A stretch of DNA of 38,013 nt from Nanobdellota archaeon (GTDB taxonomy: Archaea; Nanobdellota; Nanobdellia; Woesearchaeales; GCA-2686295): positions 1 through 38,013 of the forward strand of contig JAHIUF010000010.1 of NCBI GenBank assembly GCA_018817005.1, written 5' to 3'. Below, piece after piece: positions 9,066-18,134 of the stretch; positions within the stretch are counted from its first letter, which is position 1, and each line of letters begins with the position of its first letter. Under the pieces are notes generated by a model, which worked only from the letters and a program-made list of their open reading frames with translations, was not told the origin of the DNA and ran no database searches. The position numbers and the translations under genes were made by a program.

Positions 9066-10040
9066 ATGCCTGAAGGACAAATATCAGAAGAAGAATTAAA
9101 AAACATGAGTCCTGAAGAAATAGCAGAACTTCAAAAAAAAAACTGCGTTTTCTGTAAAATAATAAAAGGTGAAGTTCCATCACATAAAGTCTATGAAGAC
9201 GACCAAATGATTGCAATCCTAGACATCTATCCATCAATAAAAGGACACACATTAGTTCTGCCAAAACAACACATACAAATAATGCCACTAATGCCAAAAG
9301 ATGTTTTTGATCACATCTTCAAAAATCTAAAATTTCTAGCCAAAGGTGTGAAAGAGGGGGCAGTAACAAATAATGCAACTATATTCATCGCAAATGGAGG
9401 GATTGCAGGACAACAAAGCCCGCACTTTTTATTTCACATAATACCAAGAGAACCAGGAGATAACCTAGACAACTTTCAAATACCAAAAAAAGATGTAAAC
9501 CAAGACGAGTTATTAGGACCTCTTAAAGCAAAACTCAGTGCAACTTCGAAAGCTAGAACAACACAAAAAGGTTCAGAAACACGACCGCAACAACAATTCA
9601 CTCAACCCTCTGGAGAACAACTCGCACAAATTCTAGAACAAAATCCTCAACTAAAAGAAATAATCATAAACAACCCTGAACAGCTCAAACAAGCAATGAA
9701 TACTAATCCCCAATTAAAAGCAATATTTCAGAACATAAACATTGAGGAATTATCTAAACAATTAAGGGCAACAGGACAAAAAAATGAACCGGGAGTTGTC
9801 GAGGCTGAAATCATAAAAGAAGAAGAGACGCGAAGTAGCGAAGCTGCTAGTGTGCCAAAAGACAAACTTTTGAGCAAACCAAAAGACGAACAAAAAGAAC
9901 CCGAAAAGGAAAAAGAAGAGACCAAAACAGAATTGAAAAAAGAAGAGGGAAAAAAAGAGTCTGAAGAAACACAGGGAAAAAAACCCGCTGAAAAGAAAAA
10001 AGACGATTTACTTGATAAAATAACAGATATGTTTACGTGA
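9066..10040 (+). CDS. HIT-like protein with long C-terminal extension (STI1-like motif plus charged tail)
   Basis: 'CVFCKIIKGEVPSHKVYEDDQMIAILDIYPSIKGHTLVLPKQH' and 'SPHFLFHIIPRE' HIT fold; 'EQNPQLKEIIINNPEQLKQAMNTNPQLKAIFQ' helical NP-repeat. Confidence 0.85.
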   Translation: MPEGQISEEELKNMSPEEIAELQKKNCVFCKIIKGEVPSHKVYEDDQMIAILDIYPSIKGHTLVLPKQHIQIMPLMPKDVFDHIFKNLKFLAKGVKEGAVTNNATIFIANGGIAGQQSPHFLFHIIPREPGDNLDNFQIPKKDVNQDELLGPLKAKLSATSKARTTQKGSETRPQQQFTQPSGEQLAQILEQNPQLKEIIINNPEQLKQAMNTNPQLKAIFQNINIEELSKQLRATGQKNEPGVVEAEIIKEEETRSSEAASVPKDKLLSKPKDEQKEPEKEKEETKTELKKEEGKKESEETQGKKPAEKKKDDLLDKITDMFT

Positions 10041-10042
10041 AA

Positions 10043-10546
10043 ATGGCCTGCGAAATATGTGAATTATTAAAGGACAAAGAACGAATAATCTATGAGGATG
10101 AAATAGTAGTAGCAATACTCGTGAAAAAACCCGCAGCAAAAGGACATGTAAGAATAATACCGAAAAAACACCTTGCTAAAATAGAGGATTTAGAATCAGA
10201 AGAAGTCTTGCAATTATTCACAATTGCAAATCATACAGCCGCAGCATTATTTGAAACAATCGGTGCACACGGAACTAACATAATCAGTACTGAAGATGAA
10301 CATTTCACACTCGATGTCATTGCAAGAAAACCAGACGACGGACTAAATTTTTTATGGCAACCAAAACAAATTCCGCAAAACGAATTAGAATCAGTACATG
10401 ACGCTATAAAAAACAAAATAATAATAACAAAAGAAGGGAAAAAATCAGAGCCCATAATAGAAAAAAAAAAAGAGCCTTCAGAAAAAATTGAAGATAAAGA
10501 AGGTGAAAAAAACTACTTAATGGACTGCTTTGAAAGAGTGCCTTAA
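10043..10546 (+). CDS. HIT-like protein lacking the histidine triad
   Basis: 'CEICELLKDKERIIYEDEIVVAILVKKPAAKGHVRIIPKKHLAKIEDL' matches the HIT N-half; HxHxH region reads 'HFTLDVIAR'. Abuts the preceding HIT gene. Confidence 0.75.
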   Translation: MACEICELLKDKERIIYEDEIVVAILVKKPAAKGHVRIIPKKHLAKIEDLESEEVLQLFTIANHTAAALFETIGAHGTNIISTEDEHFTLDVIARKPDDGLNFLWQPKQIPQNELESVHDAIKNKIIITKEGKKSEPIIEKKKEPSEKIEDKEGEKNYLMDCFERVP

Positions 10547-10550
10547 ACAA

Positions 10551-11606
10551 TTATTCCTTAATCTTTTTTACCAATCTCTTCAGGGAATTATATGAAAACA
10601 AAAGATATGTGAAAAACGCAGGCAACAAATATCTATTGAACTGACCTTTATCATAGTTCGCAAGCATATCATCTCTTGCATTAGTGCTTGCTTTCCATTC
10701 CTGATATAATGTTACTGGGAGTAATGCTCTTGCCATACTATACCACGCATCTGTTTTGAATCTATGAAAGTCCTGATGATGACCTAATTCATGAGCAGCA
10801 ATTGATTCAACATTACTATAAACCACTGCCGTCTGCGTCCAAGGATTATAATAGTCACCTCTACCAAGTTCAGCCCAAATTTCTTTTCCGAATGTTGAAC
10901 AAAATCCAAATGTTGCTCTAAAAAACCAGTTATTTCTTTTTTTAACCTGCGGATCGTGAAACAACCTGTGAAAATCGTATAATGCTTCATTATAACCAAG
11001 TCTTACTGTAAGACCATCAAGAGATTTATTTTTTTCAAGCATTGCCAATGTTGATCTTGAAATATTATAATCAGGACCTTTGCTTATATCCCAATCCCAA
11101 AAAAATAGTTTTCTTGACAATGAAGCCACATGCCCAATAGCTCTTGTAACCAACCAATCTTCGCCTTTAGTTAATGTATATCTATCGGTTATTATATGAA
11201 AATCCTTTGAAAAATTAATTTCATCTGTTAAAAGATATTTTTGTGCTTTAAAGTCTTCATTTTTTAAAATTTTACTATCGCGATTATTTCCTGCTTGAAT
11301 TATTAATGTTTTTCTGTTATCTTTAAAATCAGAATGAGTTGATTTGGATTGAAGAGTTTGTGATCTTTGAACAAAAATCGGTTTATCGACAGAGGTTTCA
11401 ACTTTTTTATCAATAGAAGTCGCATCTGCTGATGAAGCGTTATTTGGAATTATTTTTTCGTGATATGGAAGATTTGTATTGACAATATTAATTGTGTCGG
11501 GCAAAAAATATTTTTCACTGCTTGAAGTGAATTTAGGATTTGGATGTATAAGATACCACAAAGCTAAACCGGCAGTAATACACATCAGTTTGGAACTTTT
11601 GTTCAT
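10551..11606 (-). CDS. Predicted membrane-anchored zinc metalloprotease-like protein
   Basis: N-terminal hydrophobic anchor; 'ESIAAHELGHHQDFHRF' HExxH motif. Confidence 0.6.
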   Translation of the reverse strand: MNKSSKLMCITAGLALWYLIHPNPKFTSSSEKYFLPDTINIVNTNLPYHEKIIPNNASSADATSIDKKVETSVDKPIFVQRSQTLQSKSTHSDFKDNRKTLIIQAGNNRDSKILKNEDFKAQKYLLTDEINFSKDFHIITDRYTLTKGEDWLVTRAIGHVASLSRKLFFWDWDISKGPDYNISRSTLAMLEKNKSLDGLTVRLGYNEALYDFHRLFHDPQVKKRNNWFFRATFGFCSTFGKEIWAELGRGDYYNPWTQTAVVYSNVESIAAHELGHHQDFHRFKTDAWYSMARALLPVTLYQEWKASTNARDDMLANYDKGQFNRYLLPAFFTYLLFSYNSLKRLVKKIKE

Positions 11607-11696
11607 ACAAGAAAAGAAATATAGTTCAACATATAAATATTTCGTTTTTTATCACTCAACAATGATTATTTATCGGGTTTAGCATTATTGATGAAT

Positions 11697-12887
11697 TCAC
11701 TTCTTATTCCTATTCAAATAAATTCTTTCAATCTTTTCCCTTTTTGCAAATTTTTCAAGAACAGATTTGATCTCAGGAAACAATTCTCTTCCCTCAAATG
11801 CTTTCTCTAATTTAAAAGCGTCAAGTCTGGAAAAATCACTCCATAACCCTAGTTTTTTCACCATGTCAACAAATTCTTCATAATCAGGATCTGTTGACTT
11901 AGGGAATTTGTCACACATCTTGTTCCAAATATTTACTTTAGAATTGCTGCCAAAAATTGCAGAAACACCTTTTTGTTCGGCAAACCTTGCAAGGCTGTCT
12001 TTTAGGGCTTCAAGTTTTATTGCAATCTTCTTTTCCTCATCCCTAAGTTTTGCATATTCATCAACAAGCTTAACCCCATCATCTGCTTTGAATGCTTCAG
12101 GCGTTTTATTTTCAATTTCTACAGCGTGTTTCCACTTGGGACAAATAATTTTAAATTCACACCAGCTACATAAAGGAGTGACATTTGGCGGGAACTCTTT
12201 TGTTGACTCAATCTCCTTTATTTTGCCAATAGTTGTTTCTTTTAAAGATACTAACTCTTCATCGGTTCGTTTGCTTTGCATCTCTTTGTCAAATGCCAAA
12301 AAGTGCCATATTAGTTTTATTTCTTTTGCATCAGGATACATCTCTTGTACAGCAATAGCGTATAATGCCAGTTGTCTGTCGGAATCAAGGTATTCCTGCG
12401 TCGGAAGACTTGAGTTTGTCTTGTAATCATGAACCTCATACACACCATCTTTTACAAGCACTAATCGGTCAATATAGCCTTGCAATTGATATTTTCCCTC
12501 CGAGTCTAGCGATAGAAGTATTCGTTTTTCTGTATCAATTGTTCTTCCTTGATTAAATGGTTTGTAGTGGTTATAATAATCGGATAGAAATGTTTCAGCC
12601 ATGGAGAAATAGTTTTCTTTTGTATAATCTTTCCTAACGATAAGTATTTCTTCAGACCAGTTTTTTTCCCAGATTTCTTTTAAATGGTCCAGAAGTTCTT
12701 GTAAATTATTTGTTTTTTGAAATTTTAAATCTTTGTAGAGTTTTTCAAGCACATCATGCACCATGCTTCCCATAAATGCTTCAATTGATTGTTCGATAAG
12801 AACTTCTACTTTGTCGATATAATTATATTTGAATTTTAATGGACAGTTTTCAAAAGTGCTTATTCTTGAATGAGAATATGTTGTCAT
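11697..12887 (-). CDS. PD-(D/E)XK (RecB/Cas4-like) nuclease
   Basis: 'SRISTFENCPLKFKYNYIDKV', 'GSMVHDVLEKLY', 'YEVHDYKTNSSLP', 'QLALYAIAVQ', 'CSWCEFKIICPKW' are RecB-family motifs with Cys cluster. Confidence 0.85.
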   Translation of the reverse strand: MTTYSHSRISTFENCPLKFKYNYIDKVEVLIEQSIEAFMGSMVHDVLEKLYKDLKFQKTNNLQELLDHLKEIWEKNWSEEILIVRKDYTKENYFSMAETFLSDYYNHYKPFNQGRTIDTEKRILLSLDSEGKYQLQGYIDRLVLVKDGVYEVHDYKTNSSLPTQEYLDSDRQLALYAIAVQEMYPDAKEIKLIWHFLAFDKEMQSKRTDEELVSLKETTIGKIKEIESTKEFPPNVTPLCSWCEFKIICPKWKHAVEIENKTPEAFKADDGVKLVDEYAKLRDEEKKIAIKLEALKDSLARFAEQKGVSAIFGSNSKVNIWNKMCDKFPKSTDPDYEEFVDMVKKLGLWSDFSRLDAFKLEKAFEGRELFPEIKSVLEKFAKREKIERIYLNRNKK

Positions 12888-12965
12888 CTTAAAAAAATCA
12901 TTCTTATTGGTTATTTAAATATTTTGGAAGTTGATTAGCACTAAATAGTAGTGAATTTACTAAAG

Positions 12966-12980
12966 GTTTTTAAATAAAAC
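12966..12980 (+). promoter_or_regulatory. Candidate TATA element for the five-gene paralog array
   Basis: 'ttttaaataaaac' about 25-30 nt upstream of ATG at 13001, in the divergent intergenic region with the RecB-like gene. Confidence 0.35.
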
Positions 12981-13000
12981 CTCATTTCTATGAACGAAAA

Positions 13001-13825
13001 ATGGGACTTGAAATAAAAATAGGCGAATTCATCCTAAATAAATACCTTGATTTTGGAGAATATCTGGACAGAAATAAACTGGAAGAAATAACATCCCTAT
13101 ACAGCAAAGCAAATGCATCAACAGAACCATTAAACATTGAAACAGAAACAAACAAAGAACTAACAAAACAACAATTACATGGAAAATATCCTCTGATAAA
13201 TCTTGAATTCTTACAAGAACACACAACTATTGCCCATAGAAACAAAAAAAATAAACTAGATGTAATTCAACTGCCAAGATTTGCAGTGCAAGAAATATTA
13301 AAAAAAGTAAATTCTAAATTTAGTATTTTAATGAGAGCAAAACATAAAGAAATAGGTGTAAAACTAGAATCAATCGATAAACTGCCAATCGTACTCGAAG
13401 AACAACTATCAAAAACATTTGAATTCAGCACTGCACCAAATGAAATGGGATGCATAGAACCCTCAGCACTTAGTGCGTATGATCCTAACTATTTTTCTGG
13501 GAGAATATTTAATATGCCTAACAGAAAAATAGGAAAACAAATCTGCAGAAATTACCACTTAAAACCCACAAACCAATTCACATATCAAAACGATGTTTTA
13601 TTGCCACCAAAAACTAAAAACAAGTTAATGCAAGGTATAGAATACTTCAAAACAAAAGTATATCTGGTTTCTGAAATCGAAAGAGAATGTTGGAATCAAA
13701 CAGTAAAAGGAAAAAAACCAGCAATAATCATAGGTATTTTTGAAGATAAATGTTACCTAATAGACCATTTTCTGCCAGTAGAAATTAACGCTTACAAAAA
13801 AAAACCAGACAGTAAAAACCAATAA
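13001..13825 (+). CDS. Array paralog A, hypothetical
   Basis: Shares 'KYPLINLEFL...LPRFAVQEI' and C-terminal 'LLPPKTKNKL...VYLVSEIERECW...KPAIIIGIFEDKCYLIDHFLPVEI' with genes B-E. Confidence 0.75.
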   Translation: MGLEIKIGEFILNKYLDFGEYLDRNKLEEITSLYSKANASTEPLNIETETNKELTKQQLHGKYPLINLEFLQEHTTIAHRNKKNKLDVIQLPRFAVQEILKKVNSKFSILMRAKHKEIGVKLESIDKLPIVLEEQLSKTFEFSTAPNEMGCIEPSALSAYDPNYFSGRIFNMPNRKIGKQICRNYHLKPTNQFTYQNDVLLPPKTKNKLMQGIEYFKTKVYLVSEIERECWNQTVKGKKPAIIIGIFEDKCYLIDHFLPVEINAYKKKPDSKNQ

Positions 13826-13826
13826 A

Positions 13827-15116
13827 ATGACAACAACAAACCAAAACTGCTTAGGAGTCATAATTGCACTTGAAGAAATTGCAAGTAAAGAAACAACAAC
13901 TCTCAAAACGGCGGAGTTGAAATTCTTGGAAGAACAACAACTAATAAAACTTATGATTAACAATACACATTCTGCAATGGAAAAAAAGTTAGAAGAACTG
14001 CCAGTTCTAACATCAAAATTGGATGATATACAAGTAATAACAGAAAGTTTAAGAAAAGAAAAAAAAGGAGAAGAAAACAAAATAATCGTGTATTTGTTCA
14101 ATAAAGAAAAACAAAAAAAAGAAGAACTGGAAAATGAAAGAAAAATACGATACTTCCAAAATGAAATAGACAAAACAGAAGAACAAAAAGCACGAATAAA
14201 TGAAAAAATACAAGAAATAAGTACAATCAAAAAAGAACTAAACCAGTATAAATCAGTTGGAAAACACTATATTTTAATAAACAATAAAGGCATAAAAACA
14301 TTAAGAGAAGGTCAAAGAAGAATTAAAATCACTGAGAATAAAAAAACAATCATAAGAAAAATCGACATAAGTAAATACGTGTCAAAAAAAACAAATATTT
14401 CAAAAGAAGAACAAGAAAACCTAATACAAAAAATACGAGAAATAGAAGAAGAAAACACGACACAATTTGAAAAAAATTTAATACCAATTCTGAAACAAAA
14501 AATATTATCAACAAAATACAACCCAATAAACATAGATTTCTTGGAGGAAATAAAACTGGACGAACTAAACACAAGATTTCTAATGACTTGGGATAACAAA
14601 AAAATCCCATATCCAAAATACGGTGTATTCAAAGTTACAAATAGAAAAGAAGATTCAACATTTGACATGAAACTGAAATTGTTTAGCTCAGAATACAGTC
14701 GTTTAGTCGAATTAGGGGTTGGATTTTCAGAATGCATCTCAAACACCATAAAAAACAAGTTGATAACAAACATACAAGAATATTTCAGAACAAGACAAAC
14801 TAAACCTAAAACATCTGAAAAAAAAATAGACTTCAAATTGATAAGTAAAGGAGATTCAGATTTTTTCTTTAAAGAATTCTTTTGTACAACTTATGGCGAA
14901 GCAATATTTGAAGTCCAAAATGTATGCATTCTGCCAAAGACAACAAAGGAAAAAATAGAGACTGCAAGAAATGATTTCGGTGAAGAAATCTACATGATAA
15001 ACGAAATCAAAAGCTGGACAGAAAAGAACATCATAACAGAACCCTCAATAATAATAGGACTATACGAAGAAAAAACATATCTGATAAACAATTTCATACC
15101 AGAAAAAATACTATAA
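13827..15116 (+). CDS. Array paralog B, hypothetical, with N-terminal coiled-coil module
   Basis: 'KYNPINIDFL...YPKYGVFKV' and 'CILPKTTKEKIETARNDFGEEIYMINEIKSWTEKNIITEPSIIIGLYEEKTYLINNFIPEKIL'; long charged coiled coil. Confidence 0.75.
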   Translation: MTTTNQNCLGVIIALEEIASKETTTLKTAELKFLEEQQLIKLMINNTHSAMEKKLEELPVLTSKLDDIQVITESLRKEKKGEENKIIVYLFNKEKQKKEELENERKIRYFQNEIDKTEEQKARINEKIQEISTIKKELNQYKSVGKHYILINNKGIKTLREGQRRIKITENKKTIIRKIDISKYVSKKTNISKEEQENLIQKIREIEEENTTQFEKNLIPILKQKILSTKYNPINIDFLEEIKLDELNTRFLMTWDNKKIPYPKYGVFKVTNRKEDSTFDMKLKLFSSEYSRLVELGVGFSECISNTIKNKLITNIQEYFRTRQTKPKTSEKKIDFKLISKGDSDFFFKEFFCTTYGEAIFEVQNVCILPKTTKEKIETARNDFGEEIYMINEIKSWTEKNIITEPSIIIGLYEEKTYLINNFIPEKIL

Positions 15117-15131
15117 AAAACAACAAGAAAA

Positions 15132-16397
15132 ATGAACCCAACAAACATACAAGCATGCCCTGGAGTAATAACCGCACTAGAAGATATAACAAACCAAAAA
15201 AACACAACAATAACAACAAAAGAGATAGAATACCTAGAAAAACAATGGCTGATAGAAACAATGAATGCCCTAGAATACAATCATATAAAACAAGAAACAG
15301 AAAAAATACCAGGAATACAAACCAACATAAATACTATCTCTGAAACAATTGGAGAATTATCAAGAGAGAAAGAAAAAGAAGAAACCAAAGGCACATACCG
15401 CCTGTTCAACAAAACAAAACAAGTAAGAGAAGAAGTACAAAGAGAAAGAAAAATAGAATACTACAACAAAGAAATAGAACAGCTAGAAACAAAAAGAGAA
15501 GACGGAGAAAAACAAATAGGAACACTTCTCGAAAAAGAAAAAATTATAAAACAATTCGTGAAAGCAGGAAAACAATATATACAAATAAGCGAAGAAGGAA
15601 AAAGAAAACTAAAAGATCTCAAACAAAGAGTACAACTGATAAACAAAGAAATAATAATCATAGGAGAACAAGACATAAGCCAATACTTAAAAGAAAAAAC
15701 AACAAAGACAAAAGAAAAAGAAGACCTTTTAACACAAAAAATAAGAGAAATAGAATCAAAGAACACAACACAAATGGAAGAAAACATGATCATGATAATA
15801 AAAAACAAAATAATTTCATCAAAATATAAAGAATTAGACACAAACCTATTACAAACCACAAACCTTGACATATTAAACAAAGGCAATCTCTACACACTCA
15901 AAGATAAGAAATTTCCATACCCAAAATATGGTATATTTAAAATCACCAATGAAAAGGAAGAATCAACATTCAAAGTAAAAATTCTCAAACAAGGCAGGAA
16001 TGGTTCATACAATAAATTAGCATTCACTTTATCAAACACCCCAAGCATATTAAAAGAAAAACTTTTTGAAAAAATAAAAAATTATTTTGAAGCAAATCCA
16101 TGCACAGACAATGACTGGGATTTTTCATTAATAGAAAAAACATATCTAATTGAAACAAACTTTAATCAAGGAGAGCACATAGTTAATTTTGAAATAGAAA
16201 ATGCTTGCATTCTGCCAAAGACAACAAAGGAAAAAATAGAGACTGCAAGAAATGATTTTGGAGAAGAAATTTACATGATAAACGAAATCAAAAGCTGGAC
16301 AGAAACAAACATCATAACAGAACCCTCAATAATAATAGGACTATACATAAAACAAGCATACCTAATAGACAATTTCATACCAGAAAAAATACTATAA
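15132..16397 (+). CDS. Array paralog C, hypothetical, with N-terminal coiled-coil module
   Basis: Near-identical C-terminus to B; same architecture. Confidence 0.75.
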   Translation: MNPTNIQACPGVITALEDITNQKNTTITTKEIEYLEKQWLIETMNALEYNHIKQETEKIPGIQTNINTISETIGELSREKEKEETKGTYRLFNKTKQVREEVQRERKIEYYNKEIEQLETKREDGEKQIGTLLEKEKIIKQFVKAGKQYIQISEEGKRKLKDLKQRVQLINKEIIIIGEQDISQYLKEKTTKTKEKEDLLTQKIREIESKNTTQMEENMIMIIKNKIISSKYKELDTNLLQTTNLDILNKGNLYTLKDKKFPYPKYGIFKITNEKEESTFKVKILKQGRNGSYNKLAFTLSNTPSILKEKLFEKIKNYFEANPCTDNDWDFSLIEKTYLIETNFNQGEHIVNFEIENACILPKTTKEKIETARNDFGEEIYMINEIKSWTETNIITEPSIIIGLYIKQAYLIDNFIPEKIL

Positions 16398-16407
16398 AAC
16401 CAATAAA

Positions 16408-17280
16408 ATGACACAAGAAAATCAAACATTCATCGGAAGCTTTCCAATAAACGAGTTTATATCACCTGCAAAAGGAACAAATAAAGAAATAGAAACAATA
16501 GAAAAATTAATCCAAGAAAACGAAGAAATGGAAACAAACCTAACAAGAAAAGTACGTGTTGGAGACAATCAATTCTCAGAAGAAAAAATCTCACCAATAC
16601 TGACATTTGAAGGAAAAACATTTTGTAAATTAAAACAAGAAATTTATAATTTAAAATTTGGAGAAATTGACTTATCATTCCTAACAGAATCAAGATATCT
16701 TGATAAGAAAAAAGATGGTGAAATAAAATCATATAAACTACCAATATTTGCAGTTCGAAATTTATTTTGTGAAAAAATAGATCCCATTCATTTCAAATAC
16801 GAAGAGTTCATCATTAAGTATAAAAAACAAAATACATACAACCACTTTTTAATCAACAATTATTTATCCAAAACCATCCATAACTTCATAAATCAAGCAA
16901 ACGAATTATTTGCAATAATAAAAGAACATGAATATGGATTTCAATCAACTAATGGCGTTTACGCAGATTGTTATAGCTATAGGATAAAACCGCAACCAAA
17001 AGCTATACAAAAAGAATTAAGTAAATATGACGATGAAGTATTTTTTGTCGACCATCAAGTAATCGTTCCGATAAAAACAAAACAAAAAATCTTTTCTGCA
17101 GCGCAAAAAGATTTTAAGAAAGAAGACTTATACTTAATAACAGAAATAGAAAAAGACGACTGGAACGAAGAACAAGTCATATACGAAAAACCTGCAATAA
17201 TCGTAGGCGAGTATCATGATAAATTCTTCCTAATAGACGCATTTCAACCAGAAAAAGTAAAACAATTCTTAAAAAGATGA
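16408..17280 (+). CDS. Array paralog D, hypothetical
   Basis: 'KFGEIDLSFL...YKLPIFAVRNLF' and 'VIVPIKTKQKI...LYLITEIEKDDW...KPAIIVGEYHDKFFLIDAFQPEKV'. Confidence 0.75.
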   Translation: MTQENQTFIGSFPINEFISPAKGTNKEIETIEKLIQENEEMETNLTRKVRVGDNQFSEEKISPILTFEGKTFCKLKQEIYNLKFGEIDLSFLTESRYLDKKKDGEIKSYKLPIFAVRNLFCEKIDPIHFKYEEFIIKYKKQNTYNHFLINNYLSKTIHNFINQANELFAIIKEHEYGFQSTNGVYADCYSYRIKPQPKAIQKELSKYDDEVFFVDHQVIVPIKTKQKIFSAAQKDFKKEDLYLITEIEKDDWNEEQVIYEKPAIIVGEYHDKFFLIDAFQPEKVKQFLKR

Positions 17281-18134
17281 CTGTGCAAAACAAAGTGCAA
17301 ATAGGCGAAACAATACTCGAAAATATTTTAACAACCACGTATGAAAAAGACCCGGAATTATTGGAAGAAACAGAGCGGTTGAAAAAGGATTGCGGATACG
17401 AAGCAGTCAATAGAAGCCTAAATTTTGAAGATGAATTCATAGAACTCGCCAGAGAAATAAAAATTAATATGAACTACCCACAAATAGATATTTCTTTTCT
17501 GGCAAGATCAAGAGTTATAGATTATAAATATACTCAAATACAAGTACCAAGATTCACAGTACATAAATTATTCGAAAAAGAAAGAGAAAAAATAGTATCT
17601 ACAAATGGGACTATAGAACAATCAGTTTACGAAAAAGCATCAAACATATTCATGATTGAGTTTAAGAATGCACTATACTTACAAACCCCTTCGCCTCGAA
17701 AATTTGAGGAACAACTACAAAAAAGTACAGAACCATATTATTACAAAGAAAATGATTTAAAAGGGAAGTTGAAAAAAGAGTTTAAAAAAAATAAAAAAAA
17801 ACTCATAACTAAATACAAAAAAATAAGTGATCGCCATGATGGCAGATATGATGAATATTACTCACTTGAATTTAAACTTGAATTTAAAGGAATAATGGAT
17901 TTTAAAGCAAGAAAAAAATTAGAACAAAGCTTAGAATACTTCAATAAAGACAAGCTGTATATCATAACAGAACCAAAAGAAGAAGATTGGAAAACAGGAG
18001 AGATAAAAACAAGTCCATCTATTCTAGTTGCAGAGTTCAAGAATAATATTTATTTCATAACACAATTCGAGACAAAACAAATAGACAATTACAAAAAAAT
18101 AACTAATTATTTAGAAAAACAAAAAAAATTCTAA
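17277..18134 (+). CDS. Array paralog E, hypothetical
   Basis: ATGA overlap with D; 'NYPQIDISFL...IQVPRFTVHKLF' and 'LYIITEPKEEDW...SPSILVAEFKNNIYFITQFETKQI'. Confidence 0.75.
   Translation: MTVQNKVQIGETILENILTTTYEKDPELLEETERLKKDCGYEAVNRSLNFEDEFIELAREIKINMNYPQIDISFLARSRVIDYKYTQIQVPRFTVHKLFEKEREKIVSTNGTIEQSVYEKASNIFMIEFKNALYLQTPSPRKFEEQLQKSTEPYYYKENDLKGKLKKEFKKNKKKLITKYKKISDRHDGRYDEYYSLEFKLEFKGIMDFKARKKLEQSLEYFNKDKLYIITEPKEEDWKTGEIKTSPSILVAEFKNNIYFITQFETKQIDNYKKITNYLEKQKKF

Noticed and set aside
11697-12887. Cas4 or other CRISPR-associated role for the RecB-like nuclease
   Set aside because: No cas genes or repeats nearby; length and motifs fit a general RecB-family nuclease.
14312-15886. Minus-strand ORFs rich in F/S/I/L antisense to array genes B and C
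   Set aside because: Reverse-complement shadows of A-rich coding sequence; no start signals or plausible protein features.
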